A stretch of 64,000 nt of DNA from the NCBI RefSeq assembly GCF_030247185.1, contig NC_080571.1:164706352-164770351 (forward strand). Reading direction: 5' to 3'. Within the stretch, counting starts at the first letter, position 1; every line of letters starts with the position of its first letter. The position numbers and the translations under genes were made by a program. The notes under the pieces are model-generated. The model worked only from the letters and a program-made list of their open reading frames with translations. It did no database searches and was not told the DNA's origin. The DNA comes from Malaya genurostris. Taxonomy: Eukaryota > Arthropoda > Insecta > Diptera > Culicidae. This document shows, piece after piece, positions 1 to 10,084 of the stretch.

Positions 1-1369
1 GCACATGTAATCACTTTGAAATACGAATTTAGAAGCTATGAAGATAGAACGTTTTACAGTGAAGTCTTCTACAACACATGGAACGTGAATTAGAAGTCCG
101 GCAATAAGGTATTCCAGATCATTTGTTTTTTCGACTAATTGGGACAATGCACGATTATCTCGCTTCTGACCACAGATAGAACTAGAATATCTTCAGTAAG
201 TTTTTAGTTCTTGTGTAGACTTATAATTTACGATCATTTGATGCAGAATTAGTCGTGTGACTCAAAATTATGCAGATTTAGTTAGATGGTTTCTTTAGAA
301 AAGTGTATTAAAGTTCCAAGATCTATTAGATGATTGCTAAAATACTTCTCATAGTATCTAGCGTTAGTGAGTATATGAAGCTCTAAGCATTTATAACTAG
401 GAATGAGAATTGTTTTGAAGAGGTTCTTCGACACAGTTTGTGGACTACTTAGGAATATACAAATTAAACATATATTTTCTTGGTGGCTTCTCTAAGCCAC
501 TAAAGTATTATAAAGAATTAGCTCTAGGTTCTGAAATCTGAAACATTCAATGTTCGATGTTCGAACTTCGTAAACAATGAATTTTTCCATACTGTTGGAT
601 ATAAAGTTATGGATATTTTAAGAACGGGTTTGGCGAATAGATTATTTTCGCCATCCAGGTCCCCGATTTCTGAATGCACATTAAATAAAGGTCTAAAAAC
701 TTTGGAATGAACTTCGAAAATATCGAAACATTTTTTTTAACTGAACGCAAAAATTGTTACAGAATCGGATACTTAACGGAGATGAATGACGTCATATCTC
801 ATATCAAATTCTGAAATAAGCTCCTTCTACGGCATACGATCAGCGAGATGGGAATGCCAAAGCCACTATTCAGATTGACCTGTTTCAGACAAACGTGGTA
901 CCGTGGTTGAAAAAATGATGAAAATCGTTTCTTCGCGGTCAACTGCCGGATCTCGGCAGAATGTCAAAGCATTTTTGTAAAAGACAATATAGGATTGAAG
1001 GAATAATTCTTCCATTGAAACTTAACTTTGTATTTTTGTGTTGCAATTTGAAATTTGTTCAATTTCAATGGAATCACTAAGTTATTGATTTTAATATTTT
1101 CATTTTTTGAGTTTCACAAAACTTTTGCCTTTAAACAGCAAAATGATAACAAAATATGATGTTAACTGAAAATTTAATGAGTCTATATCATATTAGGATT
1201 TCAATCTGATGTTGCTATCATAATCAGATTTCAATTTGTTCACATTTTGATGTTAGACTTTACTCGGGTTGTAGTGTTTGTAACAGTATAGGTCTAGAAA
1301 TTGTTTCGAAAGCGCGCTTGAGATCCAAGAATCGATCCGTCATCATCCTCTCTTTCGGGAGCAAATTGC
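1..1369. other. AT-rich sequence, no gene recognised
   Basis: No reading frame with recognisable motifs, no RNA gene and no clear terminal repeats were seen. The only local structure noted is a short inverted repeat around 630-650 (GGCGAA against TTCGCC). The right end merges into the non-LTR element that becomes recognisable at about 1370. Confidence 0.5.
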
Positions 1370-1384
1370 ACTTTAATAGACGGG

Positions 1385-1984
1385 ATGTCTCTTTTAAATA
1401 TGTTCCAAATTAGTATGGTGACAAACAGATTGAATCGTACTCTAGATCTTCTGTTCATAAACGAGGAAGCATTAGCGTATTGTCACGTGCGTCAAGCTGT
1501 CGAGCCTCTCGTTGGGATTGATCCTCATCATCCACCTCTTCTGACTGAATTGACATGCTACCAAAAAATTTGCTTCAACAATACTGTCGAAGACTCGAAA
1601 TTTAACTTCTCGAAAACCGATTTCACCGGATTAAATAGCTCATTAGAGTCAATCGATTGGACATCTCTTTTGGATAATGTAACTGATGTCAATGTAGCGG
1701 TAGAAAAGTTTACACATGTGCTGAAATATTTGTTTAATCTACATGTACCAACGTCACGACCTCGCCCAAAACCACCTTGGTCAAATCGGCACCTTCGTGC
1801 ACTGAAACGCGTAAGAGCAGCTGCACTTTGGCATTATACAAATCGACGCAACCCTAAAACTAAGCACGAATTCACTCTCGCTAGTAACAACTACAAGGTC
1901 TATAACCGCATGCTTTATTCTAGATTGTTTTACAAACACCAGCCGATCTTAAACAACATCCAAAACGTTTCTGGTCTTTCGTGA
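1385..1984 (+). pseudogene. Non-LTR ORF2, endonuclease C-terminal part and linker
   Basis: The frame starts inside the apurinic-like endonuclease domain. The stretch RLNRTLDLLFINEEA (residues 14-29) followed by a region around DPHHPPL matches the end of the domain, where the catalytic SDH motif normally sits; here the Ser-Asp-His trio reads DPHHP, as in several arthropod families. The rest (residues about 60-190) is the basic linker seen before the RT, including KPPWSNRHLRALKRVR. The frame is lost near 1950 and continues in another frame with FWSFVNSKRKEVGLPS. The apparent start codon is internal, since the conserved sequence begins upstream of it. Confidence 0.75.
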
Positions 1985-3082
1985 ATAGTAAACGCAAGGA
2001 GGTAGGCCTCCCTTCTACTATGACTCTTGGAAATGAATGTTCAAATTCATCTTCTGGAATTTGCAACTTGTTCGCTAAATATTTCTTAAGTGTCTTCGAA
2101 ACAATTTCATTTGATCCTGCTCAGATGGAATTCGGGCTCAGGCGATATTATAAGTCTTGGTAACATTCAATTCACATGCGAAGAAATCATTTTTGCGTTG
2201 AAAAAACTGAAGTCATCAACATCAACTGGCCCAGATGGCATTCCTGCCATCATACTCAAACGATGCGCAAATGCACTGTGTGTTCCTCTAAAGATAATCT
2301 TCAATAAGTCTCTGTCGCAAGTAATATTTCCACAATGTTGGAAAAAATCGTACATGTTCCCTGTTTTCAAGAAAGGAAATAAGCAAGTTGTAGCAAATTA
2401 CCGCGGTATAACTTCTCTTTGTGCTGGTTCTAAGTTATTCAAAATTCTCGTTAGCAATGTTCTGTTTGAAAAAACCAAATCATACATATCGACCGATCAA
2501 CATGGTTTTTTCCCCGGTAGATCAACAGCTACGAATTTACTTCAGTTTACGTCACACTGCATCAGAAACATTGAAGATGGAGCACAGGTTGATACAGTTT
2601 ATATAGACCTTAAAGCAGCGTTCGATCGTGTTGACCATACTCTGCTACTTGCGAAAATGCGAAAACTAGGTGCATCGGAAACATTCACAGATTGGCTCAA
2701 ATCGTATCTTGTTGACCGTTCACTTTCTGTTAAGCTTGGAAATTGTGAATCAAATAGCTTCTCGAAACTGTCGGGTGTGCCTCAAGGTAGCAATCTCCGA
2801 CCTATGCTATTTTCTTTGTTCTACAACGATATCTGTTTTGTCTTGCCACTAGGGTGTAGGCTTGTTTATGCAGACGATCTCAAGCTATTTCATATCATTA
2901 GATCTGAAGAAGACTGCATGGCCTTACAACGACAAGTTGATGTCTTCAGCGACTGGTGTACGCGTAACCGATTGACGCTTAGTATATCGAAATGCTCCGT
3001 TATTTCATTCACACGCAAGAAAGAACCTATTCTCTGGAGATACACTATTTTTGGAGAATTCCTTAGAGAGTACCAATTGTAA
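1950..3082 (+). pseudogene. Non-LTR ORF2, reverse transcriptase domain
   Basis: Recognisable RT motifs in order: GPDGIP (about 2230), the TDQHGFFPGRST block (about 2490), DLKAAFDRVDH (about 2607), GVPQGS (about 2776) and the catalytic YADD at 2867-2878, which is intact. The N-terminal 180 nt lie in a different frame from the rest, and the frame closes at 3082, where a further shift leads to the C-terminal domain. A copy of this length would normally run uninterrupted for over 800 residues, so this is a decayed fossil despite its good active site. Confidence 0.85.
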
Positions 3083-3666
3083 GGGACTTAGGTGTAGTAC
3101 TTGATTCTCAGCTGTCGTTCAGAGACCACTACTCCCATATTATTGCACAAACTAACCGGAATCTTGGATTTATCTTTAAAATAGCAAAAGAATTCAGTGA
3201 CCCTTACTGTCTCAGATCATTGTATTTCACCCTTGTCCGATCTGTTTTTGAAGCTTCATCGGTAATATGGTGTCCTTACGCGGACGTTTGGATTATCCGA
3301 ATTGAATCAATACAAGCTAAATTCCTCCGCTACGCCCTCAGATCTTTACCTTGGCGCAACCCGACAGAATTACCACCTTGTACTGATTACTGGGTATGGA
3401 CACACTTTCAAAAAGGAGAAATATTTCCAGAGCTTTATTTATAGGGAAACTATTGATGGGACAAATTGACGCTCCTAATATCCTTTCTCAAGTAAATATC
3501 AATGTACCACCTAGAACTTTAAGATCGCGGAACTTTTTAAGACTTGACTATCAACGTACTGACTATGGACAAAACGAACCCATCAGGGGAATGTGTAATA
3601 GTTTTAATAGTGCTTAAGAATGTTTTGATATTTCCATTTCATGTGATGTTTTTAAAAATAGACTAA
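3083..3666 (+). pseudogene. Non-LTR ORF2, C-terminal domain
   Basis: Three short frames carry the domain after the RT: a block with LGFIFKIAKEFSDPYCLRSLYFTLVRSV split over 3160-3240, then IRIESIQAKFLRYALRSLPW (about 3298) and a last frame to about 3617. The same domain is seen in better form at 3907-4284 (DPYTIKILYTTYVRP, RIESIQKQFLLYALRKLNW), which supports the call. Frameshifts near 3080 and 3400 break it. The 3' UTR follows to the TAAA tail. Confidence 0.7.
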
Positions 3667-3896
3667 GAAGATTATTGTAATGTATAAGTGTAAGCCCACA
3701 ATGTAATATGAAAATGTATGTATAATTGTATTATTGTCAACCGTCAGAAAAGATGAAGGGGTTTTTACGTCCAATTGAACGATTGAATTATCCTCAATTG
3801 GGCTTTTCCCTTCCAATGCTTCATGAGGACTATAACAGGTCAGATGAAGGAATAAAAAATAAGAAATAAATAAATAAATAAATAAATAATCATTAA

Positions 3897-4500
3897 AGCT
3901 AATAACATGCTGGGCTTTATAAAACGCTTCAGTCATAACTTTCAGGACCCATACACAATTAAAATATTATACACTACATATGTCAGACCTATTTTGGAAT
4001 ATTGCAGCCTAGTATGGAATCCATACAATATTATTCACGAAGAACGCATCGAATCTATTCAAAAACAATTTCTTTTATATGCACTTCGTAAATTAAACTG
4101 GACAGCATTTCCTCTACCATCATATGAAGCACGCTGCATGCTCATCAATATTCAAACACTTAAAGAACGCCGCGACCTTGCAATGCTTTATTTTATCAGC
4201 GACATTATTTCTCAACGCATTCAATCACCTTCTTATATTCTTATACACCTAGCCGTCAATTACGAACCAGGAAATTATTTTTAGGAAGAAACACTAGAAC
4301 AAATTACGCAAAATATAGTCCAATCAATCGTATAATGCGCCACTACAATCAATATTGCGAACATCTTGACCATGGTATGTCCATAAATGAAATGAAATTC
4401 CAGCTTAGTCGTAGAAATAATGCGTAGTATCTAAGTAAACATTGTAAATCATTTATATGTAGTCTACATTTGCTTGACGAAAATAAATAAATAAATAAAT
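3897..4500 (+). mobile_element. 3' end of a second non-LTR element
   Basis: A 125-residue frame (3907-4284) carries only the ORF2 C-terminal domain, with LGFIKRFSHNFQDPYTIKIL near the start and RIESIQKQFLLYALRKLNW in the middle. It is related to, but not the same family as, the element just upstream. About 200 nt of 3' UTR and a TAAA-repeat tail (4481-4500) follow. The tail abuts BEL integrase sequence directly, so this 5'-truncated copy most probably inserted into, or marks the broken edge of, the BEL element. Its left edge touches the tail of the previous element. Confidence 0.8.
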
Positions 4501-4651
4501 TTTTCGGCAATATTGCGGGATGCTTTGCCGTATATGAACATGCTTCCGCATTTCCTATACGTCCTTTACATCGCATAATGCCATTATCATCCATAAATGG
4601 CGTTAGATTTTTAAATGAACTTTTCTCACTTATCTGAAGATTTAGATACAA
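4501..4651 (-). pseudogene. BEL integrase N-terminal fragment
   Basis: About 50 residues match the start of BEL/Pao integrase: a block with PFMDDNGIMRCKGRIGNA and then KHPAILPK, corresponding to the family's conserved PFLD..GILRVGGRL and KHPI.LP region just before the zinc-binding histidines. The frame then runs into the AT-rich tail of the neighbouring non-LTR element and stops being BEL sequence at 4500. The DDE catalytic core is absent. A parallel sequence exists in the plus-strand BEL element near 57760 (RPFLDDNDIIRVGDRM, KHPIALPNK). Confidence 0.8.
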
Positions 4652-4936
4652 TTTAGTTATTTCTGATAAAAACGATTCCCATTGTGCCGTTCTTATAAGA
4701 AGTTTTTCAGCTTCATCATATTTCTCCTTTGATAAACAATTTGTGTGTGGCTCAGCCTTTATTTTTTAATAGAGCCGATCTAAATAAATCAATGCTAAAC
4801 AAATTGACCTTTTCAATCTTTTCCAAACTGAACACCAGTCAATGTTGATGTTCCTAAATTTAGGTATTTCAACCTTTTGTAATGTTTGTATAGGTTTCAG
4901 TTCTGCGGTGGTAGTTAATCTTATATTCGATTTAGG

Positions 4937-5446
4937 TCAAGATAATTTATCGCTTTTCAGAAATATCGCTCCAAGCTTCCATTTAGAATTGAGCCTTATG
5001 AACTTAGTTGCTTCATCAGCCGGGTTATTTTTTGTATCAACCCATTGACATTGGGACACGGTTGTACTGTCTAATATTTCGCTAATTCTTAGCCCTACAA
5101 ACTGTTTATATTTTCCGGCTTCTACTTCATCTTCCCTCCATAAAAGCCTGGTCTCATACTGGCAACTTTCATTACTAGTATTTTCCATAATACTTAGTGC
5201 TCTTTCTTCATGTTTCGATACAAGCGGTTTATTTGTAAATTTTACCCCCATATCTTCAATAGAAAAATAATTATGCATCATTTTTGCTATAGAGGTTTCC
5301 TCTTTATTCAATTCGTGATGCACGGCTACGGTATGGGTATTACTTGGTTCGCCTGTTTTTCTTCCATACAATACCCAACTTGGTCTTGTTTTATTGACAA
5401 TAGGTTCGTTAAATCTGCCAGATTTAGATTCAAAACTCTGAGTCAT
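4937..5446 (-). pseudogene. BEL pol: RT start fused to post-RNase H region
   Basis: Residues 1-30 hold the end of the protease/connector region (KTRPSWVLYGRK). Residues 45-107 hold the start of the BEL RT (an HHELNKEETSIAKMMHNYFSIE block ending in ETRLLWREDE). From residue about 110 the sequence jumps to FVGLRISEIL and QCQWVDTKNNPADEATK, which normally lies after RNase H. The palm with YxDD and all of RNase H are therefore missing. The junction lies at about 5115-5125. The join keeps the reading frame, but the product could not have RT activity. Confidence 0.8.
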
Positions 5447-5470
5447 GTAAGCATGACTTAAACCAAGTAG

Positions 5471-6079
5471 TCATTTTGGTTTGCCATCTTTATATCCTCC
5501 CAACTCCAAGTCGGATAAATAAGGATACCATTTCTTTAAGTCTGCAATATTGATCGATTGAGACGGTAAACACATCTTCTCTATTGTCCGTACATTTCTT
5601 AACATGTAGGATCGATTACTAGATCCAGTTATACGCACCGAGACCTCTTCACTTTCTTCATCCTCTTGTATTTCACCATTTGTCCAAGTAAGGGACAATG
5701 GCCTTTTTTTACCCGCCAAATTAATATCGTTTTTGACTTCATTCAATAGTAAACTTATAGATGATCCCAAATCAAAAAATGCAAGAATTTTAGTTCTTGA
5801 TTTTCCGTTACGTAACGTAACTGGAATTGTTTGATAATAAACTCCATTATCTATTTTATTATGATGATTAATCTGATTGTTGATATTTGGAGCATTATTA
5901 TCCTTGTTTGAAATTTGTTTAAAGTTTTCATGCAATGCGGGGTGATGATTCTGCTTACAATTTCCGATATTGCATTGCCGAGAAAATTTACAATCTTTCT
6001 TAAAGTGACTGGAAAAATTGCAGCAACCGAAACAAATTTTATTTTTTGATAAAATTTCCTTTCGATCTTTAACGCTCAT
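5471..6079 (-). pseudogene. BEL gag C-terminus and aspartic protease
   Basis: The N-terminal 50 residues hold cysteine/histidine-rich knuckles (CFGCCNFSSHFKKDC, then CNIGNCKQNHHPALH) that bind RNA in BEL Gag. The protease follows, with its active site read as FDLGSSISLL near residue 105; the family usually shows D-S/T-G, so the Ser/Thr has become Leu. The block YPYLSDLELGG near the end matches the spacer before the RT. The frame closes with a stop 24 nt before the next block begins in another frame. Confidence 0.8.
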
Positions 6080-6130
6080 CTTCTTAAAGACCGAACATTC
6101 CGTAGTTTTGTGATTTAGATCACAAGTAAA

Positions 6131-6603
6131 TCATTTATATCTTTTTTGTTTGTTGTTAAATTTACCATCTAATTGAGCGAATACAGGTTCTTTAGTTTTG
6201 CGGTTTATTGTTTTTTTTCTTTTATCATATTGCAAAATCGTCGCAAGCCTTTTATGTGGAATCAGCCAAATACAAAATATTTCTAAGGTGGGTGGACTAT
6301 AAACAGAATCATCCTCCCTATTTATTTCATGCTTCAACCATTGTTGATGAAGATTGGTAGGAAGTTTGGCTGATAAATCTTTGATCCTTTAGATAATCAA
6401 TTTGATCTAAAGCTTTAATATTTAATAACAGGTTTTCGACTGCTGTAATAAAGTCGATCATTGTTTTGGGGATGTCGAAAGTCGGACTTTTCATTATAAG
6501 CACGTCTTTCAGTAACCCTTCATAAATTTGGCGAACACTACCAAATTGTTGTTTTAAAACTTCCATTATTTTTGGAACGTTTCGTTGACCTAACAACAAA
6601 GGA
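6131..6603 (-). pseudogene. BEL gag, middle region
   Basis: Two overlapping frames (6599-6327 and 6337-6131) carry the capsid-like region of BEL Gag, including LLLGQRNVPKIMEVLKQQFG and a VENLLLNIKALDQIDYL segment. This is the stretch downstream of the DUF1759-type core. A frameshift lies near 6330 and a stop near 6131 separates it from the zinc knuckles. No start codon of its own is expected, since it is part of one polyprotein. Confidence 0.7.
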
Positions 6604-7259
6604 TCAACTTATTTTGAGGGCATCCCCTTTTAAATATTTTCGGAGTCTAGGAAGATTTTCTAGATCCGGAAACTCACCTTCCTTTGTAGTTTCTTCGAAG
6701 GTGGTTTTAAATTTAGGCCATACATTATATGACCCATCAAAGTATGGCAGTTCCATCATAGATTGTCTCGCTATGATTTTTATTTATTTTTCAGAAGAAT
6801 CCACTCCTCTATTTGAATCACTCACACCAGATGGACCCGGTAAAATGAATTCATTTTTAAATGAACTGAGCATCTCAGAAATCGCATGTCGTTGTGCTTT
6901 GAACATTTCATTTGTTGTAAATTTAATGACCTCTTTCTGGGCCGTTATCATCTCATAGGTAGAAGTGCAAATTGCTTCTCTTTGCGCTTCTACCATTGCC
7001 TTGGAGCCTTCCAACTCTAGGGCTTTCAATTTATTATGCAAATGAGAACATTTTGGACAACTCCAATAGTCTCGTTTTTTGGTAAATTCTCGAGTTTTAC
7101 GCATCGTTGGTGTAACCAACGATCGCACTCATCGCAACACACCATTGCATCATCATTATCTGGTTTGTCGCAAAGTGGACAGTGACCATGTTCGTTTTTT
7201 CTTATATAAAAAAGTATCCATTTACTTGCCTTATTGCCAGAGATGTGACTTTGATCCAA
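6604..7259 (-). pseudogene. BEL gag N-terminus with PHD finger
   Basis: The first frame (7259-7026) begins MDQSHISGNK and carries HCPLC, then CCDEC and WLHQRC. The last cysteine pair (WSCPKC) lies in the overlapping frame at 7128-6784. Together they complete a Cys4-His-Cys3 PHD zinc finger, split by a frameshift near 7075. A helical, probably coiled-coil stretch follows (residues about 35-90 of the second frame). The minus strand of 6604-6760 continues with a gag core containing PYFDGSYNVWPKFK. PHD fingers at the start of Gag are known in some insect BEL elements; what this one bound is not known. Confidence 0.8.
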
Positions 7260-7278
7260 CCGTCGTCGAATAAAATTT

Positions 7279-7810
7279 CCGCTCCGCTGCCGGTTGGGTT
7301 TGCACCAGCCTTGTTGAGCCGGTAATTTTCCAACTGTCCGTTGGAGAGTTTAGGTTACCGACAGTCCGTCGGATTCGATCACCAGCGTATGTGCCTGTTG
7401 ATCACCAGCCTTGTTGAGCCGGTAATTTTCCAACTGTCCGTTAGAGAGTTTAGGTTGCCGACAGTCCGTCGGATTCAATCACCAGCGTCTGCGCCGGTTG
7501 TTCACCAGCCTTGTTGAACCAGTAATTTTCCAACTGTCCGTTGGAGAGTTTAGGTTGCCGACAGTCCGTCGGATTCGATCATCAGCGTCTGTGCCGGTTG
7601 TTCACCAGCCTTCTTGAGCCGATAATTTTCCAACTATCCGTTGGAGATTTTAGATTGCCGACCGTCCGTCGGATTAAAACTTCTGACAGTTCGTCGGTTC
7701 ACCAGCTCCGTTGCCGGTTTGGTTTGCACCAGCCTTGTTTAGCCGATAATTTTCCAACTATCCGTTGGAAACCTAGTTTGCCGACCGTCCGTCGGATTCT
7801 ACTTGATAGC
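7279..7810. repeat. 100-bp tandem array with two hairpins per unit
   Basis: Units start with CACCAGCC at 7303, 7403, 7503, 7603 and 7727, so the period is exactly 100 bp three times and then 124 bp. Each unit carries two 15-nt hairpins with 5-bp stems and 5-nt loops, CCAAC/GTTGG (7330-7344 in unit 1) and CCGAC/GTCGG (7358-7372). Loops vary between units while stems stay the same. The flank GCTCCG-TGCCGGTT precedes the first and last unit, giving a higher-order repeat of about 424 bp. It lies directly upstream of the minus-strand BEL gag. Confidence 0.85.
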
Positions 7811-8333
7811 TTGGAAACAGCTATTCTGTTAAGATTCTCATCAATTTTGTGAGAATCTGTCACTGTTGAGTTGTTCCTCTCTGGAGCGACCATGAAAAAC
7901 TTATTTCTTTCAAGAAATAAAAACTGTTGGACTAACCGTCCAATTTGGTGTCTAAAATACTACTGATTTATTTACAAATTTTTGATTAGTTTACATTTTT
8001 CTTATGTCTATGTTAGTTCTTTAATCTATACATTTTCCTCTCATTTGAGAGTTTTCCAAATAATGATTCTCTTCTCACCACTCGATTAAGAATCTAGGCT
8101 GGTGAATATAGCTTATGCATAGACGAATAGAAACATAACGAATCTATGACATAAAGGAATAAACATTGAATTTTGTTTATCTTGCTTGAGGATAAGATTT
8201 GGTCCTTTTTTATTGCCCCAATTTCAACACGAAGACGGTTTAGTCGATAAATATACAACCGACGTTTCCGTCTAAATCTAGGCCACATGTTTATTTCCTT
8301 GGTTTACAAATCATTTCGAAATTAAAAAATTTA
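7811..8333. other. No gene recognised
   Basis: AT-rich sequence between the hairpin array and the next retrotransposon remnant. Small frames on either strand have no recognisable motifs. It could include the leader or LTR of the BEL element, but no matching second LTR was found. Confidence 0.4.
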
Positions 8334-9272
8334 TTGTTTTGGGTTATTGTAAACAAGCTCAAATTCAACATCGCAATCTACATTCGGAATAAAACGTCTT
8401 CTCGTGGAATTCCCGAAAATGTTTTCTACGGGAACTCGTTTTCAGCAGTTTTGAATTCAGCAAACCTATTCGCGTCATTCTTTCAAAGTGTGCTAAGTAA
8501 TAACTCACCATTTTTGTCAGAATCGTACCTGAATACCCTACCGATGTATAATCTGAACTTAACAGCGATTGTGTTCACGGCAAGTGAAGTGTATACTTAT
8601 CTGTCATCGTGTCAACGGATCAAAAGGACCCGGATCGGATGGATTGCCACTTTCATTTATAATAGAATGCTCTTCTGCCTTAGCTTTGCGGCTTCACTGC
8701 TTTTCAATCGTTCCTTAGCTGGGAGATATTTTCCGGCGAAGTGGAAAGAAGATTTAATCGTTACGATTCATAAAACTGGTAACGTTCAAGACGTCAATAA
8801 CTACAGAGGCATTTCCATTCTGAGTTGCTTATCAAAAGTCTTCGAACGTATGCTGTTGAACTAGCTCTATCCCGCAGTAAAGCACATTATCAACACTGAA
8901 CAGCGTGGCTTTTTCAGAAAACGATCAACAACGACTAATATGAGCTACGTTTCTATACTGATTGACAAACTCGGAAAACAACAATAAGTTGATGCGTTAT
9001 ACGTTGATTTCTCGAAAGCTTTCGATTGAATACCCCATCTGCTCGCAATAGAAAAATTGAGGTGTAATGGTTTCCCCGACTGGCTGACTGATTGAATTTT
9101 TTCGTATCTCACAAATCGCATAGCCTGAGTACGTGTAGGATCTATTCTTTCTGATCCTTTCAACATTATATCAGGTGTTCCCCAAGGAAGCCATCTAGGT
9201 CCACTACTTTTTGTACTGATCGTGAATGACCTATGTAGAGAATTATCGTCGCCTAAAGTAATGTATGCAGAC
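8334..9272 (+). pseudogene. Non-LTR retrotransposon RT remnant
   Basis: The first frame (8334-8864) carries the pre-RT region and early RT motifs (YFPAKWKEDLIVTIHKTGN, NNYRGISILSCLSKVFE). The sequence continues through stops with EQRGFF, a block reading VDFSKAFD (about 9005) and ISGVPQGSHLGPLL (about 9170). It is cut just before the catalytic box: the translation VMYAD ends at 9272, where the LTR of a Ty3/gypsy element begins. No continuation of this RT was found to the right of that LTR element, so the rest has been lost. There are several in-frame stops. Confidence 0.8.
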
Positions 9273-10026
9273 TGTAACCTGAGACCGTTGGAACTAGACC
9301 CGTTTAAAAATTTAGCGGTTTCCCGGGAACTTTGTAGCTAGATGGTGGGGTCAAAAGTGGTCGTTGATACTGGTTGGTCGATGTGACGGGAATTTTGCAG
9401 CACGAAGAACCTTTAATCGATAATACCGACACTAACTATGCTCCAATAAACTCGGAGCCACTAACTTGCCTTATAGCTTGGCACTAAAACTACACATCGA
9501 GGCGCGGAACAAAATTAAACCACTCCTGCCTCTTCCACGATCCAGAACAAAGTGGATGATCAGATCTTTGGAGTCCTCAGATTAAGCACGAGTAAAATAT
9601 TCCCTTCCGGAACTACGTAATTAATTACGAAGTTTTCCGAATCTCTCCTGCACACGATTTCAATCTCCCCCGAATGTTCCCAGAGCATTGACCTCCCAAC
9701 AAAGAAGTTTGAGTCAGTCCGAACGATGTCTTTTAAACCCCAGAGAAAGACATATACTTCTCCGTATATCGCATTATCAAGTTTATAAGCTAAGAAAAAG
9801 AAACCTACTTCAAATAGGGGGGTGACGCCCGCGTCGCGACCACCCGTCGAACGTAACTCAGTTCCAACCAGTCAACCAGGTCTGGCGTGAGAGTGCGTAC
9901 TATAATATTCATTGGTACTCTCGAATGGCACTCTCGAGAGAATTTATTTAGAATTGTATGCGATACTGAGAGTTGGCCATCAACGCGAGGGGCCATACAA
10001 TATTTAATTTATTCGGTAATGCTACA
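9273..10026 (-). repeat. 3' LTR of element A, short form
   Basis: A 754-bp LTR, TG...CA bounded, aligning with the long LTR at 14053-16061 with about a dozen single-base differences. It lacks three blocks present in the long copy (equivalent to about 14098-15213, 15310-15383 and 15458-15530). The sequence before it on the coding strand (10040-10027) is purine-rich and fits a polypurine tract. Confidence 0.85.
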
Positions 10027-10043
10027 TCATTCCCAACTTAGTT

Positions 10044-10084
10044 TTCGAAAATTTGATTGGTTGAAAACCAATCAAATTTTCGAA
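10044..10084. repeat. Perfect 19-bp hairpin beside the 3' LTR
   Basis: The arms TTCGAAAATTTGATTGGTT (10044-10062) and its exact reverse complement (10066-10084) are separated by GAA. It lies 17 bp inside the LTR boundary, within the untranslated 3' part of element A. It could affect transcript folding; no function is established. Confidence 0.9.

Larger units (their letters stand above)
1370..3891 (+). mobile_element. Degenerate non-LTR retrotransposon, 5' truncated, TAAA tail
   Basis: The order is endonuclease C-terminal part, reverse transcriptase, C-terminal domain, 3' UTR, then a run of TAAA repeats (about 3864-3890). Upstream ORF1 and the N-terminal half of the endonuclease are absent, which is the usual 5' truncation of target-primed insertion. 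At least three frameshifts separate the coding blocks, so it is dead. The clade is unresolved; it resembles the Jockey/CR1/I group of arthropod elements. Confidence 0.85.
4501..7262 (-). mobile_element. BEL/Pao LTR retrotransposon, internally deleted
   Basis: Read on the minus strand the order is PHD-finger gag, gag core, CCHC knuckle, aspartic protease, start of RT, post-RT region and start of integrase. This is the BEL/Pao gene order. Most of RT and RNase H is missing through a deletion near 5120. The 3' part ends at 4500, where the tail of another retrotransposon begins. No LTR was identified at either side; the hairpin array just upstream may belong to its leader. Confidence 0.85.
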
